A stretch of DNA of 64,000 nt from assembly GCF_904849725.1 (NCBI RefSeq), contig NC_058522.1, positions 233,157,084-233,221,083 on the forward strand, written 5' to 3'. The stretch comes from Hordeum vulgare subsp. vulgare. Its lineage: Eukaryota; Streptophyta; Magnoliopsida; Poales; Poaceae. How positions within the stretch are numbered: the first letter of the stretch is position 1; each line of letters begins with the position of its first letter. The position numbers were made by a program, and so were the translations under genes. Shown piece after piece: positions 1-11,709 of this stretch. The notes beneath the pieces were generated by a model. The model was not told the origin of the DNA and searched no databases. It worked only from the letters and a program-made list of their open reading frames with translations.

Positions 1-3000
1 TCCTTCTTCGCACTCTTGGGCTATTTTCCTATCGCCGTGAACGGTGATGGGACCCTTGGTCCAGGCATCTTGATCTTGAGATAAACTTAGCATGGGCGGG
101 CCATGAACTTGGCGTAAGCTGGTCGTCCAAACAGCGCATGGTAGGGGCTCTTGATCTTGACTACCTCGAACAAGAGAGACTCCCTCCTGTAGTTCGATTA
201 TGTGCCAAAAGCCATATTAAGCTTGACCCGCCCAATGGGGTACGCCGACTTACCAGGCACAATTCCGTGGAAAACCGTGGATGATGGCATCAGGTCCTTC
301 TCAAGGAGATTCATTCGCCGGAAAGTGTCGAAATATAGGATGTCGATGCTGCTGCCCTCGTCCATAAGGACTTTGGAGAGGGTGTATCCCTCGACTTGGG
401 GAGCCACGACCAGGGCTAAGTCGCCAGGGTTGTCGACTCGGGGTGGATGGTCTTCCCGGCTCCACGTAATGGGTTGTTTTGACCAGTGAAGGTACCGAGG
501 GAGCGCTGGCTCAGCTACGAAAGTTCTATGCTTTACCTTGTGGTCCCGTTTACATGTGTTGGTGGTGAACAAGTGGTACTGCCCGCTGTTCAACTGTTTG
601 GGGTTATTTTGGAACCCGCCCCGGTCCTCCTGCCGCTCGGGGTCTCCTTGCGGGGGTGGGGGGGGGGTTGTTGGAATATTCCCGGTGGGTGGTACTGCTG
701 GTTATGAACTCGGTATTGACCGGCATTGTGCTGCAACCCACCCCGTGGTCCTTGGTTGGGGAAACCACCAAAGGTGACCTGTCGTGACCTGGATGCACCG
801 GGTTGCTCCTGCCGCTGGCCCTGCTCGCCGCCTTGACTTCTTTTGAGCGCCTCGGCCCAGAACTCTTGCATCACATAGCAATACTCCCATGAGTGAGTCG
901 CCGGTCCATCAGCCGTGGCATGCTGCGGGCACGGGCCTTTAAGCATTTCATGGTAGTTACACGGTTTCTTCCCACTGAAGCCCCGCTTCTTCTGACGCGG
1001 GTTTGCGTTGCCAGTATTAGTATTAGCAACAAATTCCGTAGGACCTTCCTGTTGCCGCTTCTTGCCATGCCCGCCATGGTGGTTATTGCCCTGGTTCTGA
1101 AACTGGGATTGGCCTTTTTGTAACTCGCCCTTGCGGGTAACTCCAATCTTATCGTCGCCCTCTCCAGGATCCTTGGTGTCATCTGACTCAGTGTATCTGG
1201 TAAGGGCGTCCATCAGCTCGCCCATGTCTTGTACCTTTCGCTTAAGTCTCCCTAGTTTCAGCACCAGAGGCTCGTAATGGCAATTTTTCTCCAGGATCAA
1301 CACCGCCTGAGCCGCCAAAATACCTTTTGATGAATGAATGACTTCCGCAACTCGCTGGGTCCAGTGGTGGTCCGACTCATCCGGCCGCTGAACGCAGTGC
1401 TGTAAGTCAACGATAGTCATCGGGCGCTTGCAGGTCCCTTTGAAGTTCTTGATGAAGCGCTCCTTCAGTTCCGCCCAATTGTTGATGGAGTTGGGCGGCA
1501 GGGTTTTCAACCAAGTGCGTACCGTCCCTTCGAGCATCATGGTGAAGTATTTCGCGTAGACTGCCTCGCTTACGTCAAGCATATCCATCGCGAGTTCATA
1601 GCTCTCGATCCATGACCCGGGCTCGAGATCTGGCGAGTAGTTGGGAACCTTCGTGAGCCCTTTGAAGTCCTTCGGCATGCGCTCGTTGCGCAAAGCCGGT
1701 GCGAAACATGATACTCCAATGTGTTTGCCTCCACCGTCCACGGGCGCGAGCAATGGTGGTATGTAGGCCGGGTGGGCCTGACCCGCCACGGCCGTTGGCT
1801 CCATGTGCCGCGCGGCCCGCGTTGCGTCCACAATATCATGGGCTCGTGTGTTGGGCATCTCGAGCAGATCGTGTTGGGGGAGCCACCGCGGCCCGCTGGT
1901 TACTGCGGGGAAATCCTCGTGGCGACTTCTGGTGTGACTCGCCTGAGGCATAGAGTGGACCCGATCAAGGCTATGGGAATACTGCGCGTGCTGAACCACG
2001 GCCATTGTGAGCATCTTGATGGCGTTTCTAGCTTCTATTTCGGTCGGGGTGTTTCCGTAAATCGGAAGAGACTCCAGGTGGCGGGTTGCTGTCAGCACAT
2101 TGTCGACAGGGTTTGAGAAGTGACCCCGCGGTGTCTGGAATCGAGTCGCATGGGCGTCCATGGGCTGAACCGGCGGTGGATTGGGTGGTGGAATCGTTCC
2201 TCCCCTCAGGGCGGTTTGTAAAGGCCGATCGGGACCCGCCCCGGGGGTGCGCGGAGTGTCAAAGAGGCGAGTTGGGTGTAAGTCAACCGGGACGCGCCCA
2301 TTGTGCCTCCTTTGATGGACAGCGTCAGACGCGCGCTACTGTATCTCGAGCCGCCAGCCTTCGGTGTTCAGCCGATCGGTGTCTGCGGCGACCGCAACTC
2401 GCTGTGTGTCGATCGTGGCGGCTTCTGCTTCCATGTCACGCTGTGCTTTGGCCATTGCCTCCCGTAGTTTGGTTAGCTCGGAATTGACCGACTCCTGATT
2501 TTCAGATGTAATCGGGGTTGCCATAAGGCTGGCTATCTCTACTGCTAGCTCCGTCATGGTTTGCGCTGGGGGCTTGGACGTTCCTCCGGTCTCGTTGTTG
2601 CCAGTCGGATTCTGATGATGCTGTGCTGACCCTGCCATGTAGATGGCGATTTTCCAGTGAGAGCTCTCGAGGACTTCGGGATCCATTGCCAGCGATACCC
2701 CCCCCCCCCGAGTTGTCCTTCCTCAAGAGGGTGGATCGACTCCGTCTCGCCCATGGATGACTTGCCATCGGAAATGACAGGCGTGATCTCCTGGCCCTCC
2801 TCTTGCGCGTCGCCTCCCTGCGTAAAGCCGATGAAAACCTGGCGGCTCTTGTTCTGCCATGTAACGGGGAGGACGTACCTGGCCGGCTCGACGATATCGG
2901 TGGAGGTGTCTGGCTCAGGAACAGTCGTCCCGATCATGCCGATGAATATGTTGATCTTGCCGAAGGGGACTCGGTAGCCAGATTCTACGTAGTCGGCCTC

Positions 3001-3198
3001 CGATTCCCATAGCGAGTTGTTGATGTAGTACTTCCCGCGGAGGCTCTTAGTCATGATGCCGACCGCATAGCTTTCTAATCCTGATAGGGCTCCCTTTGAG
3101 AACTCAACTCCACCGTGCGCAAGCCCCACGGTGGGCGCCAACTGTCGTGGTTTTGTCATGGCAGATGTCCTAGTGAAAGGACTTAAAGATGGAGCCAT
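1..3198 (-). pseudogene. gag-protease of element D (broken, partial)
   Basis: Gag starts at an ATG at 3198 inside the LTR and reads across the PBS. The N-terminal frame is lost at about 2700, exactly at a run of 12 C (2698-2709), continues in another frame to about 2336, and resumes at 2161-590 with the capsid-like segment and a zinc-knuckle-like C-x2-H-x8-H-x4-C motif (CPQHATADGPATHSWEYC). A further frame change near 593 leads into the aspartic protease, whose active-site motif reads DEGS instead of the DGGS seen in the copy near 47701. Gag packages element RNA and protease processes the polyprotein. Frameshifts make this copy non-functional; the one at the homopolymer could be a sequencing error. 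Confidence 0.85.
3123..3142 (-). other. Primer-binding site of element D
   Basis: Directly after the LTR the minus strand reads GTTGGCGCCCACCGTGGGGC. The position next to the LTR CA end and the GGCGCC core fit a tRNA-complementary minus-strand primer site. I do not assign the tRNA. The site lies inside the Gag reading frame (residues Q-L-A-P-T-V-G). Confidence 0.7.
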
Positions 3199-3638
3199 CG
3201 CACCTTGGTGGCGACTCAAAGGGGGTGAGCGAAAGTGAGACTCAGATTTACCCAGGTTCGGCCCCTCGTGAGGAGGTAAATTCCTACATCCTGCTTTGTG
3301 TGGATTAATGGTGGTTTCGATTACAAGGAGGGCGTAATTCGCCTGACCTAGCTCTCGATTCTCTCTAACTCGCCTAACCTTTCCCTGGGACTCGCCTTTA
3401 TATACAGGTCGAGGCCCTAGGGTTTACAAAGTTCTGACATCCTACTCTTGGTAGCTTTCTTATCTCTAATTCGTCGTGTTCCCCACGATCAGGAGTTTCC
3501 TTGACGTTCCATCATCCACATGGTCTTTTTGAACCGCCCTATAACTCCTGGGCCACTGGACGCATAATCAAAGGTGAGTCGCCCCTTTGGTGACCCGGCC
3601 CATTAAGGGCGGGTTACCCACAGGTAATATCCCCAACA
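3143..3638 (-). repeat. 5' LTR of element D
   Basis: The LTR is 496 bp, begins TGTTGGGGATATTACC and ends CCACGACA on the minus strand, so it has the usual TG...CA ends. A TATA-like box (plus strand tttatata near 3397) sits before the likely transcription start, in the same place as in the related LTRs at 37279, 44553 and 57123. The last 56 bp encode the N-terminus of Gag (ATG at 3198). Confidence 0.87.
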
Positions 3639-3656
3639 GGTAGCAAGAATAATTTC

Positions 3657-3675
3657 TGGCGCCGTTGCGGGGGAG
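3657..3675 (+). other. Primer-binding site of element B (tRNA-Asp type)
   Basis: The sequence tggcgccgttgcgggggag differs at one base from the complement of the plant tRNA-Asp 3' end (TGGCGCCGTTGCCGGGGA). It lies 11 bp after the LTR end, as is usual in Athila-lineage elements. Confidence 0.8.
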
Positions 3676-3917
3676 TATCAAGTCAAGAATAGTCTTCCTT
3701 CAACGTGTCAATTTCTGGCACCGGGGACTATTCTAAGTGAATCTTATCCAAGTAACTGTCGCATACTCATCTCTTGCATTTACTTTTTCGCCTCTCGTTT
3801 TCCTCTCCCCCACTTCTGAAAAACAAGAATTTACAAAATTATTTCCTTTTTTCGCTCGCCCTTTTCTTTCGCTTGCTTTCTGTTCGCTTGTGTGCTTGTC
3901 TGCTTGCTGAAGTCACC

Positions 3918-4247
3918 ATGACTGAAAACACAAAATTTGTGACTTCTCGAATACTAATAATAATGATTTTATTAGTACTCCGATTGCTGCCGCCACTAGT
4001 GCGTAATCATATGAAATCAATGCTGCTTTGTTGAATCTTGTTATGAAAGAGCAATTTTCCGGCCTTCCTAGTGAAGATGCCGCATCCCATCTTAATACCT
4101 TCATTGAGTTATGCGATATGAAAAAGAAGAAAGATGTGGATAATGATGTGATTAAATTGAAGCTATTTCCGTTCTCATTGCGAGATCGAGCAAAAACTTG
4201 GTTTTCATCTTTACCCAAAAATAGCGCTTGTTGGGAGGCAACCCAAT
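3918..4247 (+). pseudogene. gag fragment of element B
   Basis: An ATG at 3918 opens a short frame; after a frameshift the segment 4028-4222 encodes an Athila-type Gag stretch, with the typical pattern of a leucine/proline-rich motif (FSGLPSEDAASHLNTF) followed by LKLFPFSLRDRAKTWF. The frame then runs into sequence from the 3' non-coding end (gcgcttgttgggaggcaaccc). This is an N-terminal remnant only, truncated by internal deletion. Confidence 0.75.
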
Positions 4248-6971
4248 AAATTTATCTTTGCCTTTTGCTTTCTGTTTTGTTGTGTCCACACCATCATAAT
4301 TCTGTTATGATTGTGTTTTTTATGTTTTGTTTTGTGTTTGTGCCAAGTAAAACCTTTGTGACTAGTTTTGGTGATGGTTGTTTGATCTTGCTGAAAAAGA
4401 CACAAACTTTGCGCTCACGAAATTGTTTTTATTCCTATCCAGAAAGAGCTTTTGAGTTGATTCTTTTTGCTGCTGGTTGATATGCCAATTTCCCTAATTT
4501 TCATAATTTTCAGAATTTTTGAGATACGAGAAGTATACGAAGTATACAGATTGCTACAGACTGGTCTGTTTTTGACAGATTCTGTTTTTTGTTGCATTGA
4601 TTGCTTATTTTGATGAAACTATGGATAGTATCGGGGGGTACTAGCCATGGAAAAGTGAGAATACAGTAATATAACACCAATATAAATAGAAATCAAGTTT
4701 GCTACAGTACCAAAAGAGGTGGTGGTTTGTTTTCTTATGCTAATGATATCACGAGTTTCTGTTTATGTTTTGTGTTGTGAAGTTTTCAAGTTTTTTGGTG
4801 ATGTTCTCATGGACAATGGGATAAAGAGTGGAAATAGCTCAAGCTTGGGGATTCCCAAGGCATACCAAGCCAAATTCAAGGACACCAAAAAGCCTAATCT
4901 TGGGGATGCCCCGGGAAGGCATCCCCTCTTTTGTCTTCAATCCATCGGTAACTTTACTTGGAGCTATATTTTTATTCACCACATGATATGTGTTTTGCTT
5001 GGAGCATCGTGTATTATAGGAGTCTTTTCTTTTTGTTGTGTCTAAATCATCCTTGCTGCACACCTTTTTGAGAGAGACATGCACTCATCGTGATTTTGCT
5101 AGAATACTCGTTGAGCTTCGCTTATATCTTTTGAGTTAGGCAATTTAGCTCGGATGTGCTTCACTTATATCTTTTGAGCTAGATAACTTTGCTCTAGTGC
5201 TTCACTTAGATATTTTTAGAGCACGGCGGTGTCATATTTTGGAGAAATAAGAACTCTCGATCTTCACTTATATCTTTTTGAGAGTGCTCTCTCTGAGTAA
5301 CTTGGTAATTGGCTTGTGTTATGAAAGTAGTCCTAAAGATGATATGCATCCTAAGAGGATATAATAAAAACTTCCATATTCATGTGCATCGTTTAGTAAA
5401 GAGAAGTTTGATTCCTCTCAATTAGTTTTGAGACATGGATATGGTAATATTAGAGTTATGTTAGTAGGGTGTCATAAATCTAGAAATACTTGTGTTGAAG
5501 TTAGTGATTCCCGTAGCATGCACGTATGGTGAACCGCTATGTTAGGAAGTCGGAGCATAATTGATTTATTGATTGTCATCCTTTGTGTGGCGGTCGGGAT
5601 CACATGATGGTTAACACCTACCAACCCTTCCCCTAGGAGTATGCATTTAGCACTTTGTTTCGATTACTAATAAAACTTTCGCAATAAGTATATGAGTTCT
5701 TCATGACTAATGTGAGTCCATGGTATAGATGCACTTTCACCTTCCACAGTTGCTAGCCTTCTAGTGTCGCGCAACTTTCGCTGGTGCACAAACCCACCAT
5801 ATACCTTCCTCAAAATAGCCACCATACCTACCTATTATGGCATTTTCATAGCCATTCCGAGATATATTGCCATGCAACTCCCACCGTTCCGTCTCAGGAC
5901 TTGTGCCATCACTTTCATATTGCCATTGCATGATCATAAGATAGCTAGTGAGATGTTTCAACGTCATGCGCTAAGCTAGATCGTTGCACATCTCGGTACA
6001 CTGCCGGAGGCATTTCCTATAGAGTCATCATTGCTCTAAGTGTTGCGTTGTGAGTAAATAAAAGTGTGATGATCATCATTATTAGAGCATTGTACCATGT
6101 AAGGAAAAATGAAAAGAGGCCAAAGGTGCCCACCAAAAAAATGAAAAGAGGACAAAGAGCCCAAACAAAAAAAATTGAGAGAAAAAGAGAGAAGGGACAA
6201 TGCTACTATCTTTTTCCACACTTGTGCTTCACAATAGCACCATGCTCTTCATGATTGAGAGTCTCTTGTTTTGACACTTCCATATACTAGTGGGAATCTT
6301 AATTATATAACTTGGCTTGTATATTCCAATGATGGGCTTCCTCAAAATTTCCCTAGGTCTTCGTGAGCAAGAAAGTTGGATGCACACCCACTAGTTTTCC
6401 TTTTGAGCTTTCACACACTTATAGCTCTTGTGCATCCGTTGCATGACAATCCCTACTCATTCACATTGATATCTATTGATGGGCATCTCGATAGCCCATT
6501 AATACGCCAAGTCAATGTGACCATCTCCTCCTTTTTGCCTCACAACCTCCACCACACTCTATTCCACCTATAGTGCTATATCCATGGCTCACGCTCATGT
6601 ATTGCGTGAGAGTTCAAAAAGTTTGAGAAAGTAAGAGTGCGAAAACAATTACTTGGCCAATACCGGGGTTGTGCATGATTTAAATTCGTTCTATGGGGTT
6701 GATGGAGCATAGCCAGACTATATGATTTTGTAGGGATACTTTATTTGGCCTTGTTATTCCTAAAGTTCATGATTACCTTGCTAGTTTGCTTGAAGTATTA
6801 TTGTTTTCATGTCAATAGAAAACTATTGTTTTGAATCTTACGGATCTGAACATTCATGTCACATGAAAGAAGTTACAAAGGACAAATATGTTAGGTAGCA
6901 TTCCACATCAAAAATTCAGTCTTTATCACTTCCCTACTCAAGGACGAGCATGAGTTAAGCTTGGGGATGCT
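4248..6971 (+). other. 3' non-coding region of element B
   Basis: No coding potential is visible over 2.7 kb. The region is A/T rich and holds degenerate short repeats of the form cttcacttatatctttt between about 5106 and 5290, and two cttgggga(t)g-type blocks (4847-4865, 4897-4925). The same features occur in reverse orientation at 62113-62817. It ends in the purine tract aagcttggggatgc just before the 3' LTR, which is the likely plus-strand primer. Confidence 0.7.
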
Positions 6972-8480
6972 TGATACGTCTCCAACGTATCTATAATTTT
7001 TGATGGTTCCATGTTATTATCTTGTCAACTTTGGATGTTTTGTATGCATTTTATATCTTTTTGGGTACTAACCTATTAACTCAGTGCCAAGCGCCAGTTC
7101 CTATTTTTCCGTGTTTTTGACCTTTTTAAAAGAAGAATATTAAACGGAGTCCAAACGGAATAAAATCTTCGGAATGATTTTACCATAACAGAAGATACAC
7201 ACGGAGCTTGAGAACCAAGGCAAAGGATCCCAGGGGAGCCCACAAGCCCCCTAGCCGCGGCCTGGCGGGGACGCCCCTACCATCCTTGTGGGCCCCCGTG
7301 GCTCCTTTTCCCTACTTCTTCCGCCTATAAATTCCCTAAAAATCTGAAACGACGGGAGAGAGCCATGAAAATACTTTTCCGCCGCCGCAAGCTTCTGTCT
7401 CCGCAAGATCCGATCTAGGGCACGTGCCGGTGCCCTGCTGGAGGGGGGGATTCGGACATGGAGGGCTTCTTCATCAACATCATTGCCTCTCCGATGATGC
7501 GTGAGTAGTTTACCACAGACCTTTGGGTCCATAGTTAGTAGTTAGATGGATTCTTCTCTCTCTTGGATCTTCAATACAAAGTTCTCCATGATCTTCATGG
7601 AGATCTATCCGATGTAATCTTCTTTTGCGGTGTGTTTGTCGAGATCCGATGAATTGTGGATTTATGACCAGATTATCTATGAATATTATTTGAGTCTCCT
7701 CGGATCACTTATATGCATGATTGCGTATCCTTGTAATTCTCTTCGAGTTGTGGGTTTCGTTTGGCCAACTTGATCTACAATTCTTGCAATGGGAGAAGTG
7801 CTTGGTTTTGGGTTCATACTGTGTGGTGTCCTCACCCAGTGACAGAAGGGGTAGCGAGGCACGTATCGGGTTGTTGCCATCAAGGGTAAAAAGATGGGGT
7901 TTATATCTATTGCATGAATTTATCCCTCTACATCATGTCATCTTGCTTAAGGCGTTATTCTGTTTGTTATGAACTCAATACACTAGATGCATGCTGGATA
8001 GCGGTCGATGTGTGGAATAATAGTAGTAGATGCAGACAGTATCGGTCTACTTGTCTCGGACATGATGCCTATATGTATGATCATTGCCTTAGATATCATC
8101 ATGACTTTGTGCGATTCTATCAATTGCTCGACAGTAATTCGTTCACCCACCGTGACACTTGCTATCATGAGAGAAGCCTCTAATGAACACTATGGCCCCC
8201 GAGTCTACTTCACATCATATTTTTAGCTCTACACTTTCACTTTGTTGCACTTTCCGCCTTCAGATCTCACCTTGCAATCAATCATGAAGGGATTGACAAC
8301 CCCTTTTATAGCGTTGGGTGCAAGTTTGTTTGTTTTTGCGCAGGTACTTTGGAGACTTGCCTTGATACTCCTACTGGATTGATACCTTGGTTCTCAAACT
8401 GAGGGAAATACTTACTGCTACAGTACTGCAACACCCTTTCCTCTTCAAGGGAAAAACCAACGCAAGATCAAGAGGTAGCA
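6972..8480 (+). repeat. 3' LTR of element B
   Basis: The LTR is 1,509 bp, starts TGATACGTCTCCAACG and ends aagaggtagca. A GC-rich block (7230-7300) is followed by a TATA-like box (tataaat, 7326-7332), the likely promoter. Several short frames inside it look like chance. Confidence 0.85.
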
Positions 8481-8499
8481 GGCCACTAGCGATGGGTAA

Positions 8500-9651
8500 G
8501 TGTGCCGCTATCATCACCTGCCCTCGCATATCTTGCCTGACCTGATGATTCCGTTTGCCGAGTTCTTTAGGGTGCCTGCATCTAAGAGGCCCAGGAGTGC
8601 CGCGTCGGGGGTGCCCTTCGGTACTCCTCCGGTCGGTGAATCTTCTTCTTCGACACTTGGTCTGGCGGGGCTTGAGGGGCCCTTAATACTAGTCGGGGTT
8701 GCGGTGGAACCCTGAGAGCGCACGGTCATGCGTGTCGCGCTCATCTTTCATGGCCTTGGGAGCGGGGCGGACTTGACCATCAGGGAGACCGCTCTCAACC
8801 AGCTAGGAGGTAATTGTGTCCCGTCGCGATTGGGAGGCCACCCAGATCGTTCACAACTAGGAGGGGGAGTATGAACGCCTCGGGGCCTTGGAGAGGCGCG
8901 TCCTTGTCGGCGAGGTCACCCTCATTGCGGTGCGCGAGGAGGCCTTGGCCGGCACAAACGCGAGGGTGGATCACGAGCGGGCAGCTACCCTAGAGGAGTA
9001 CCACGACGAGCTCGCGAGGTGGGAGGCCTTCCTCTAGCTTAAGGACGACGTACTCCAAGAGGAGGCAAGCGCACTCAGGGCCCACCTTCATGGGGCCCAA
9101 GTCGCTGTGGAGGCCGCCTCCAAAAGTGAGGCGGAGGCCAAGGAGGAGCTGAAGTCGCTCCTGGCCTAGGTTGGTGAAGTCGCCGATGATGCACCCAAGG
9201 ACGACGCGGCGCACACACGATGCACTATGAGACACACACGCTGCATGGAGGAGCGATGCACCCAGCGGTCCCGGGAGCTGGCCATGCGCATGGGCGCCGC
9301 CCTTCACGTCTTCAGCAGGGATGCCCCGCACTACCGCGAGCCTATGGGAATGGGGGCCACCCTAACTTTCTCCTCACAGTGGTTGAGGCGCTGGAGTCGG
9401 GTGCTTCCAAGGTGGAGGAGGACATCTCCGGCACGTGTGACCTTCTAGGCAACGCGCTGACGCGTGTTTTCCCCAACCTACGATGCCACAATCCTGCGTT
9501 CGACATATCCCGCACGATGAAGCGAGTGCCCGTGGAGCTCCAGGGCCCCCTCAGGGAAGAGGTACGTGATAACGTGGAATCCTTGGTCGGGCAGTTTGCC
9601 AAGGCGGTGCCTCTCAAAGGGCGGCGGCAACATCAGTGTTGTAGTCCCTAA
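8500..9651 (+). pseudogene. Antisense coiled-coil gene of element G (degenerate)
   Basis: This gene lies opposite to element G. A Ser/Pro-rich stretch (8521-8712) precedes an Ala/Glu/Arg-rich coiled coil at 8867-9169 (with a TAG near 9037). A different frame at 9220-9651 encodes the C-terminal block ending in a REEVRDNVESLVGQF-type helix. The arrangement of linker, coiled coil and C-terminal helical block parallels the antisense gene of Tat-1 (52593-55938). Function is unknown. Stops and frame changes make it non-functional. Confidence 0.6.
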
Positions 9652-11709
9652 GGGCCACGACGAGGACGACGCCTCCTCCTCTTGAGCTTCCTCGGCCTTT
9701 ATCAGTCGTACCAACGAACCCTTGGCCCCACGAGGACGTTAGAAATTTTGTCACCTACCTTTGTTCCAAGTAAAGGTTGTTTGTTGAGCTTCGGGCGTCT
9801 TTGTTCCTTCTACAATATTCTCCCCCCTTTTCCGTGCATCATGTGCGCCCCGGCCAGTGAGAGCCCGCCGCACACGTCTCCCGAGGGCTCACCCATGGTG
9901 TGCTCCCAGGGTGCGGAACGACAGCCCCAGGGCGCTGTACGTCTTCGCGTTCCCTCGGTTGCGGTTGTTCGCGCGAGCCTCATGAGGCTCATACCCTCTC
10001 GAGGGCCCCGCCTGGGCTACCGGGCGGTGGTTCTTTATGGACTCGTTCCCCCTTCTTCGCGCCATCTCCTCTTTGTTGTCCCTTCGAAGCGTCGTGGCAC
10101 TAGGGCCCATCCCCGAGCGCTAGAGCGAGGGCTCCTAAAGCGCGACTCTCCAGGGCTCGCACTTGCGGCGGCTGCTCGTGCGACCCGGCTCATGAGGCCC
10201 CTCACGGGAAGTCTTGTGGAGAGAAAAAACAACAAGCCTTGATGGTGCCTACGTGCCCGCTTGCATTTGGGCATCCCTGCTTGCACATGGGCGTGGTAAG
10301 AGAACAAAAACCAAGGGAGCTCCACAAAAACCAGAAAAACTGAGACCTCTGCTAGAAAACCGAAAGCTAACTTGTTCGTCAGCCCAAAAAGATAGGCGTG
10401 ACCATTGCACTCAACACACACCAGCCTGGTGAGCTCTCTCGCAAGCCAAAAGCAGGGACAAATAAAAGCAGCCGCCATGCCTAGAATGGGAAAACCTATA
10501 AAAGAAACGTGGACCCCGGGGTGTTTTCTTCATCTTCTTCCCTAGCACGGAGCATGAGCACTGCCACAAGGACATGGGAGGGGGGCCCTACCGCCGCCAT
10601 GATGCGGCTTGTCGTTGGGTTACGCACAAGGGACCCCCACGCCTTCACAACCCCCACGTTATTACGTGAGAGGGTCACGGGCTTCTTCCCTAGCGCGGAG
10701 CATGAGAACTTCCACCAAGACATGGGAGGGGCCCCCTACCGTTGCCACGACGCGGCTCGTCATGGGGTTACGCACGAGGGTCCCCCGGGTATTTACAGCC
10801 CCCTCATTATTACGTGAGAGGGTCACGGGTTGGCCTCCAGGCGCCTGGCTTCAAGATCCCTCCTCCTGTCCCCAAGCATGTGGCAAGGGCCCCGGGGACT
10901 CGCACGTTCTTCCCAGGGGGCCCACCCTCGCTCCCCATGCTCATGGCGTCTAGCTTGGGGCTATGGGCGATTCTGATTAGGCCCCCACCCTTTGTCTCTA
11001 GGCGCGCGACATCCAACCTGGAGACATGGGTGCCCCTGGGGGTCCTTCCCCATGGGATTCTTCTCCAACACTTGTCGCCGCTCGGCGAGGAAGCACGTAT
11101 GCCGGCTCACCACTGCGTTGACTCTCGCGCAAGGGTCATCATGCTCCACGCGACCTGCATAGTCCGACCACAAGACGGCAGCTCGGCACTAAGCTTAGCA
11201 TTAAAGGCAAACAACACCATTCCAAGTGAAGGTCAATCAAGTTCGTTACGTATTCAGGAAACTCTCCTTCGAGGCAGTACAAGATACCATGGACCTTTTT
11301 TACCCGGTTGGTCCAAAAAATCACTCGACAGCCCGATCGTTACGCGTGCGTCCGTCCGCCTAGCGCCGCATACCACGGGGGCCCACCCCTCCGGCGGGTG
11401 ACAGCCGGGTCCTGAGGTTGCTGGCCGTTGAAGCATCTTGAGCTTGAGGGGGGCTGGCACCTCGCGATGCGCATACACCCCGCATCCCTTGCGGTCTCTT
11501 GAGCTCATGAACGACGAACTCCCATGACTTCAACGCTCGTCGCCTCTCCCCTGGCACATGGGGGCGCGCGTCAGGGCACGCCCTTGTGGGCCTCTAGGCG
11601 CCTTCCTGTTGCTTCGGCCATGCCTAGCGGTCCTAGGCTAGAGCCCCCGAGCCCAATTCAATGGGGGCACCCGGCATACCCCTCACGCCGGGGGAAAGTG
11701 GGTGACGTA
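9652..11709 (-). other. Non-coding GC-rich region of element G
   Basis: Several long open frames occur here on both strands (for example 9682-10242 and 10742-11401), but they overlap each other, lack recognisable domains and are expected by chance in GC-rich sequence. Apart from the 148-bp direct repeat (10534-10829) I see no ordered structure. Confidence 0.5.
10534..10829. repeat. Two tandem copies of a 148-bp unit
   Basis: Unit 1 (10534-10681) and unit 2 (10682-10829) both begin cttcttccctagc and end gtgagagggtcacggg, with scattered substitutions and no net length change. They lie in the non-coding part of element G. Confidence 0.8.

Larger units (their letters stand above)
1..3638 (-). 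mobile_element. Tat-like Gypsy LTR retrotransposon D, 5' part, cut by window start
   Basis: Read on the minus strand this stretch runs LTR (3638-3143), primer-binding site, then Gag and the start of the protease, and leaves the window at base 1. It is the same family as the copies at 37279-42193 and 44553-57630: the LTR ends, PBS and Gag protein match throughout, with scattered differences. The outer LTR end at 3638 abuts the last seven bases of an Athila-type LTR (3639-3645), so D was inserted into the 5' LTR of the neighbouring element B. The bases ggtag follow the LTR and are the expected site of a 5-bp target duplication; the other copy would lie outside the window. Confidence 0.88.
3639..8480 (+). 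mobile_element. Athila-lineage Gypsy element B, internally deleted
   Basis: Seven bases (ggtagca, 3639-3645) remain of the 5' LTR and match the last seven of the 3' LTR (8474-8480). They are followed by a tRNA-Asp type PBS, a short gag fragment, a long non-coding 3' region, a purine-rich tract (aagcttggggatgc) and a complete 3' LTR at 6972-8480. Protease, reverse transcriptase, RNase H and integrase are absent: gag joins directly to the 3' region near 4222. The LTR start TGATACGTCTCCAACGTATC is the Sabrina/WHAM-type start common in Triticeae; the exact family name is a guess. Confidence 0.85.

Noticed and set aside
9682..11401. Long open frames (up to 219 codons) in GC-rich sequence
   Set aside because: They overlap on both strands, lack domains and lie in a non-coding part of element G; GC-rich DNA has few stops.
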